Source: Channallabes apus
Lineage: Eukaryota > Chordata > Actinopteri > Siluriformes > Clariidae
Assembly (NCBI GenBank): GCA_030522415.1
Contig: CM060121.1
Location: 531,001-595,000 of the forward strand
Length of the DNA: 64,000 nt
Direction of reading: 5' to 3'
A program made the position numbers and the translations under genes. Position 1 is the stretch's first letter. Each line of letters opens with the position of its first letter. Positions 58,429 to 64,000 of this stretch are shown piece after piece. Under the pieces are notes generated by a model that saw only the letters and a list, made by a program, of their open reading frames with translations, had not been told where the DNA came from and did not search any database.

Positions 58429-59143
58429 TGTAACGCTTGGATTTTATTAACCACTTGGTTACAAATAAACGGATTCGGGAATCTAAACAGGGGCTTGAAA
58501 ACAATACTTCCGGTATTGCGTAACCGCAGCTGGACAAAACACGACGCGACACAAAACAATTATAATAAATTAAACCAAGTGTATTATACAGACGGAATAA
58601 AGAAATAAACAAACACGGTGCACCACAAACCAATATATACAAATATAATACAAATATAATACAAATCGAAAAAAGAGTGTGTGTGATGTATGCGGGTGTG
58701 TGAGTGTGTGTATGAAAGTCCAGTGTCTGAAAAAACGGCAATTGGGGTGAAATGGTGAGTTGGAGAGATGGATCGATCTCACCAAATGACGATGGTAGGT
58801 CTGGGAGATCGATAAACGGAATGAGCTGGGTACTGAATGAAATTATCAAAAAGTAATCCTCAAACAGGCTCTCAGTCTCAAGCGATATGCAGCGCGCTGT
58901 CTTCATCTCTTCGTGCTGGCCTCAATGCCGGTTCCGGCTTTATGCCGGATCATGTGACCCACGTCACTTCCAGGTTCCTTTGCGTCGCGATCGCGCATGC
59001 GCGGGAACTTGCCCGGTGACCAAACCACTGTCAATGGGGAAACAGAAACCGCCAGGGCACGCCTTCGGCCACAGGTGAGCAGCATTAGCTCCACAACCAA
59101 TTCCCTGCGTATGAAAACGCCCCTTTTGTGTGGCTGTGCTACA
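58429..59143 (-). repeat. 5' LTR of the gypsy element
   Basis: 715 bp, matching 55620-56334 apart from seven substitutions and no length change. In element orientation it begins TGTAGCACAGCC and ends CCAAGCGTTACA. Confidence 0.93.
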
Positions 59144-59206
59144 GTCTTTAGTGGTGGGATTCATATTTCTAACAGATTGATAACGTGGGGAGACACAGCT
59201 AATCTG

Positions 59207-61195
59207 AAAGTTTACTTAGTCTGCACAGATACAATAGAATGAGTAAGAATTTTGGGCCTCAGACGACTTTAACTCCTCACAGGGAGACAGGGGGCGTCTG
59301 GTGCTGCACTGACATGCAGAATGCCTGCACTGTGTGATCTGACTCCTCTCTATCAGAACCGGCATTAACCTTCTCCTCAGTCTGAGCTGCAGTAGCGCTT
59401 CCATTGGATCGGACTACACGGACCAGCCCATGTGGATCCTTTACATCAGCCTTTCCATGTGAGCAATCACACACTTGCATGTATTTAAATAGAGAGCCAG
59501 AAATAATGTGGAATCTTCTGCAGCAGTAATGTCAGTGCTGTCTCTGTGTTAAATATTTTATCATTATAATTCCATTGTGGAACCTATAGTATAGTATTAA
59601 ACCCAAAACATGATGAAATAAGTCAGAACAGCAGAAGATACAGTATGAGTCACATGTCTCCACTCCTCTTCCTAAGCTGGGTTTGGATCAGTTACAGTGT
59701 CGAGAATGATCACTCTACTGAACATAACGCGTGCACTGGACCTGAATAACACACTTTCATAAATAGATCAGGAGCAATTACACACATCCTCCTCATTTGG
59801 AGCCTCTACACCAAAAGTGGCACCAACGGTTCCCCTCTAAATGCTAATGGATAAAGAAAAAGTTCCAACTTCATCATCTCCCATGTTCTTGCAGCTTCAG
59901 ACCAACCATTCAGTGAAGAAACTGCATTTTGCAGATCACTTTCTAATTTCGCTCTCTTGGCATTCTGTAATCACAGGAGATCAAAGGAGTGCAAATCTAC
60001 ACTAAAGGGCTATAAATGCTTGCAGAGAAGAAAAGAATTATAACACAAGTTCAAATTCCAATTTGGAGTAAATATTTGTTTCGGTAGCTAACTATTTATA
60101 ACATACATCTAGCATATTGTTCAGTACATTACAGTATTATTGTTGTTATTATTATTATTATTAGTATTAATCATAATAATAAGAATATTCGATCACGGAT
60201 TTATAATGAAGACCAGTGTCTACTGTAAGGTCACAGTCTTGCACACTGGAGGAACGTCTGCCTCCTACACAGGGCACAAGGGCATCTTATAGGGAACATC
60301 ATGTTTATTGGTGCTCACGGCAGCATCTTTGTTTATGCATATAGGAACGTCACGGGGCACGTGTTAATGTTATTTTATTTATTAATGTATTTATTATTTG
60401 GAATGAGCACCCAATTCTGTACTTTGTGAAGTTGGTCATAGGGACACCACAACAGCACATCTTCCATTTAATTTCCACTTGAAGCTCGAGCTCGGCCCGT
60501 TACAGCATGAAACTGCATCACATCTCCTAATGTTATAGGGCACTTTATCTCGTACGTCTTACTTTACAGGGTACTAACACATTTTCTGCCACTAAAAACT
60601 GTATGTATACAAATAGCACCTGATTTACTCAGAATGAAGACAGCACCTCTATAGATATGATCCTTAATGCAGAGACCGTACACATCACTTTATTACATGT
60701 TATCACTTTATAATGTGTTCTGTACCGTTCGGGGCACTATCAAGAACAGTTCATCAGGTCTGCATTGCAAGGACATTAGAGGTCATTTGATCACTTTAAT
60801 GCCACTTTATCACATTTGCTCTTATCTGGAGGTTCTGGATGCCCAGTGGTGGGGCTGGTCTGGAGCTCCTGAGGAGGTTTAGTACAGGTTTAGTGGAATA
60901 CATCAGAGTAAAAACGTTAGGAAAATGTAATGTGGAAAAACAGCAGTCCAACAATATTTAATATTAGGAGAATTTTTTTCCACCAGCGTCACTTCAAGCC
61001 GTGAGGCAACATTTAAAAACTCATAAAGGTGTGGAATTGTGTTATACTGTGATTTTACGCATTTTTATAACAAAACTAAAAATAAACAGGCCTCCCGCAC
61101 CTGGTGCCTTTGCAGTGTAGAGCATCTTGATTTTATCCTCTGAGAAAATGGTTTGTTTAAGGAGAACGTCACTGCAGCAGTTAATCTCAAACACA
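59207..61195. other. Intergenic sequence, no gene recognised
   Basis: No supported gene. Overlapping - strand frames at 59216-59480 lack a known domain. A (TTA)n run is at about 60136-60165. Confidence 0.45.
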
Positions 61196-61196
61196 C

Positions 61197-61240
<44 letters not shown>

Positions 61241-61402
61241 CTCTTCATCATCATCATCATCATTATCATCATCACTCTTCATCATCATCATCATCATCAT
61301 CATAATCACTCTTCATCATCATCATCATCACTCATCATCATCATTATCATCATCACTATTCATCATCATAATCATCATCACTCTTCATCATCATCATCAC
61401 TC

Positions 61403-61433
<31 letters not shown>

Positions 61434-61443
61434 CTCTTCATCA
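61196..61443. repeat. (ATC)n/(ATT) trinucleotide repeat block
   Basis: About 248 bp of CAT/ATC units with recurring interruptions CACTCTTCATC and ATTATC, giving a higher-order pattern. Frames crossing it encode runs of Ser, His or Ile and are not genes. Confidence 0.95.
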
Positions 61444-64000
61444 TTTCAACAGAAATGACGCAATTTCCCATCCACTCAGCTTAAACGTAATTAAGATGGA
61501 GACACAGTCAGATACACAGACGAACAGCTTGCTGAATGTCAGTGGGGTTTTATCCAGCTTAATTGCATTTGGTGAAAAAAAGAATCATTTGATTATTTCA
61601 CATGAGCACATTTGTTGTATACTAATGGACTTTGTAATGAAAATGTCCTCATCCTTAAATTCAAATGGATGTGATCAGATAAACGGATATGATAAGCCAT
61701 TGAAGCTCTTTACATCTAATCTGCTTTTGGAAACACAGACGGCTTTGGACTGTTAAAGTTCTCATCATGTTCCTCGGTTTGAGTTTGGCCTCACCCTTAT
61801 CTAATAAAAACAGATGTTCCTTCGTTCTTTTGCATTGTCCCTTTACACACCTCATGTAAAATGATGATGAGAAACGCTTGGTGGTCTACAAAGGGAAAAC
61901 CAACATTCAGTAACATTTTTATGTTAATGCAGATCACTATATTCGTACTGAATATAAGCACATACTGTAAATTCTAGAACCAAATTAGTTTCTGTAGAGC
62001 ACAAACCTGGTCCCGGAGAAGCAGCTGTTCCACTTCGGAGCACTTCTGTACACTTCACTGTCTGTTCCATAAACAAATGTCTCCAGTAGGTTCTCCTGGC
62101 CTTTACAGTTCCATTGTTAAAGTGTCGGTCTTTACATGCTTAAATGTTTCCCAGTGTGTCCTATAACCGAGTGCAGTGTGTATCAGTCTCACTCACAGGA
62201 CACTGAGCTGAAATGACTGGAAATGGGTTAAGAACTGTCCAGCACATCATGGACTTGCAACTTCACAGAAGTAATGCGATCAGAAAACCAACCTGAATAA
62301 ATAGAAATCAGAGCGATGTCATGTCAGTATAACAGGAGATGTGTTTAAGTTCAAATATGGAGCCCTGGAGGAAACTCCAGTCCTGAAGTATCAAGTGACT
62401 GCAGTCACGAGTCCTCAGAGAAACAGCTGTCTGTATCAGAACAGAGGACAGAACCGTCTTCATGGTGAAGTGGAACCGTCCCCAGTCACCACACGCGGCC
62501 CAGACAGTAAACACAGTTAGGTACAGTATGGTCACAGGCACACAATGTAAAATGTAAAAGTGTAAAGTGCAAGCAGGGACTCCAACAGGACTAACGACGA
62601 CATCATAACTAAAAGGGAGAGACAGAAGGAAACACAGACATGAGGGGGAACTGGGATGTAACTCCACACCTGTCTCAGTCCACACCTTCATAATGTTGGT
62701 CACATGTTTTTTTTCTCTTCAAAATATTCTAGAGAATAAAAACAAAGTACACATCTGTATGTAGCATGTGGCATTCACAGACGTTTTATCATCATCAGGC
62801 AAAACCAGGTTACAAGACACAACCTAACAGAAATAAAGCTCTAGGATTAATTTCCAAACGCCTGGATACACATTTATTTGGCCTCTCACGTTGGTCCTGT
62901 TGTCAAAAGACTGTCCGCTGCAATCCTTAAAAGGAATATTTAAGCTGCTCTGATCTTTTGAAACACAAGGATTCCAAACATGGGACTGTAGACTCGTCTG
63001 TCTACAATAAACCCCATAAACCATAAACCATGGCTTAGTGTGAGGCTTCAGCTTCAGAGACACTACTCTAATCATGCTTGTTCAGTACCTGACATCTACA
63101 ATCTAAAATGATCGAGAAGAGCTTTTGCTTTGATGTCACTCACCGTTGTTGAAATGACCTTGCTGTTCAAAAAATCTACAAGTTCATTCTGTATTTGGGG
63201 AAGTTAACAGTTGGGATGCCAGGTCGCTTTTCAGACACAGTTATGATGTTTTTATCAAACTGCCTCCATCTGCAGCATCAGGTTTAGTCTCTTCGAGAAC
63301 ATGTCCATCTGATAGAGAGCTCAGTGTTTCTGTGTCCCCTTAGTACCAGATTTCACATTGCTGTACAATAAATGTTAGTGTTGGTTCTTTCAGACTATAC
63401 CAAGAAACTTCTGAGGAGCGTTCACCACTAACCAGGTCGTCCTGTAATTCTGGCAGTGGAAACTTTTTCCATCATATTCATTTCTTGGGAAGACAAGGTT
63501 GGTGTGTCCTCACATGTTCCTCTGCAAACTAGCTGTGTTCAAATTCTGTCAGTAAGAACCGAAGGCCTGTCTGCAACGTCTGGATGCCAAGGCCAAAGGG
63601 TGCTCCAAAATATTTCAGAACTGTCACTGAACTTGTGTTGAAATAACTTTATTTGGGTCTGATTACCTGATACACTTGTAGCGCACAATTAAATATACAG
63701 TAAACATCATTATGCACTTTTATCAAACATTTCAAAATGGTAACCAAACAACAACCTCTTTGACTTTTAAAGTTAGCCTAAAGGATTGGACTTTCCCCAA
63801 ACAGAGCTCAGGACTGAGTCAGTCGGCTCACAGAAAACCGTCATGATGTCACTTCCGGAACAGTTAACCAAATCAAAGGTTGTAATTGTTTTGCTGCAGG
63901 CTACAGACATCATAAGTGCAACGATGTAAACTCATATTTAATGTAACCACAATCGTAAGTGTTATACTACAGTAACTTATTTCATTAAATACATGATATA
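61444..64000. other. Intergenic sequence, mostly unassigned
   Basis: No gene or RNA recognised. About 62568-62660 repeats the segment at 38508-38598 (GCAAGCAGGGACTCC, CATCATAACTAAAAGGGA, ACATGAGGGGGAACTG) and is therefore a fragment of the same L2-like LINE 3' region. Confidence 0.5.

Larger units (their letters stand above)
55620..59143 (-). mobile_element. Young, internally deleted Ty3/gypsy LTR element
   Basis: Two 715-bp LTRs flank a 2.1-kb interior. GTCT occurs on both sides (55616-55619 and 59144-59147), and the empty site is visible at about 31520-31534 in the other L2 copy. The element reads on the - strand: 5' LTR, PBS, gag, then an integrase remnant, a run of ten G as polypurine tract next to the 3' LTR (56339-56348), 3' LTR. 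Protease, reverse transcriptase, RNase H and the integrase catalytic core are missing. It must have moved with proteins from another copy. Confidence 0.92.
52731..59206 (-). mobile_element. Second L2-type LINE copy, 5' truncated and split by an LTR element
   Basis: 52731-55619 and 59148-59206 together match 28655-31590 of the intact L2 almost base for base. The break falls exactly at the LTR element (55620-59143). The copy's 5' end is at about 59206, where homology to the intact L2 stops. The 3' tail is at 52731. Confidence 0.92.

Noticed and set aside
58355..58906. N-terminal extension of the Gag frame (MKTARCISLE...)
   Set aside because: This part is LTR and PBS sequence; the same frame occurs in the other LTR. 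The ATG at 58354 is the better start.
59216..59480. Two - strand frames of 62 and 67 codons
   Set aside because: They overlap in different frames with no known domain or splice support. They could be an exon of an unseen gene, but evidence is lacking.
61127..61756. 209-codon open frame on the + strand
   Set aside because: Most of it is the ATC repeat giving Ser, Ile and His runs. No domain, and the open frame is expected from the repeat.

Overview
The window looks like nuclear DNA of a teleost fish. The evidence is intron-containing genes with GT/AG junctions, an apolipoprotein L-like gene, an AIG1/GIMAP-type GTPase exon, a cytosolic sulfotransferase, and a repeat content typical of fish: an L2-type LINE with an esterase ORF1, Rex/jockey-type and I-type LINEs, hAT, Harbinger and Tc1/mariner remnants, V-SINE-like SINEs and Ty3/gypsy LTR elements. 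The species cannot be fixed from the sequence alone; an otophysan such as a catfish is a guess.

Host genes. (1) An APOL-like gene on the + strand has four coding exons between 12405 and 19567 that join in frame to about 541 codons. Its third intron holds a dead antisense L2-type LINE. (2) A GIMAP/AIG1 GTPase exon lies on the - strand at 22113-22818, bounded by a good splice acceptor and a good GTGAGT donor; its other exons were not found. (3) A complete cytosolic sulfotransferase gene on the + strand has six coding exons between 28123 and 37351 (285 residues). Its 7.2-kb second intron is filled with transposons, including a full-length antisense L2-type LINE whose ORF1 and ORF2 are both open. 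Two host-gene fragments are also present: an internally deleted APOL piece at 1161-1287 and a copy of sulfotransferase exon 5 plus intron at 38140-38248 that sits inside a DNA-transposon-like repeat.

Layout. 1-12400: repeat-rich, with a Harbinger element (1896-4138), hAT pieces, an L2 fragment (about 6204-7437) and a Rex/jockey-type LINE (7438-10665). 12400-22820: APOL and GIMAP. 23740-26660: overlapping hAT remnants, a tRNA-Ile-like pseudogene and a LINE piece. 28000-37500: sulfotransferase with its intronic elements. 38000-44900: a dense nest in which a gypsy element carries two hAT MITEs and a solo LTR, each with target-site duplications, next to an I-type LINE split by a V-SINE. 47752-51223: a 3.47-kb satellite almost free of C on the + strand. 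52731-59206: a second L2 copy split by a young, internally deleted gypsy element (55620-59143) with 715-bp LTRs and a primer binding site that fits tRNA-Ile. The rest, to 64000, is mainly non-coding sequence with simple repeats.

The three host genes are not an operon. APOL and GIMAP families are both associated with membranes and immune defence in vertebrates, and they lie convergently about 2.5 kb apart. Most of the novelty is in the nested transposon structure, the captured gene fragments and the satellite.
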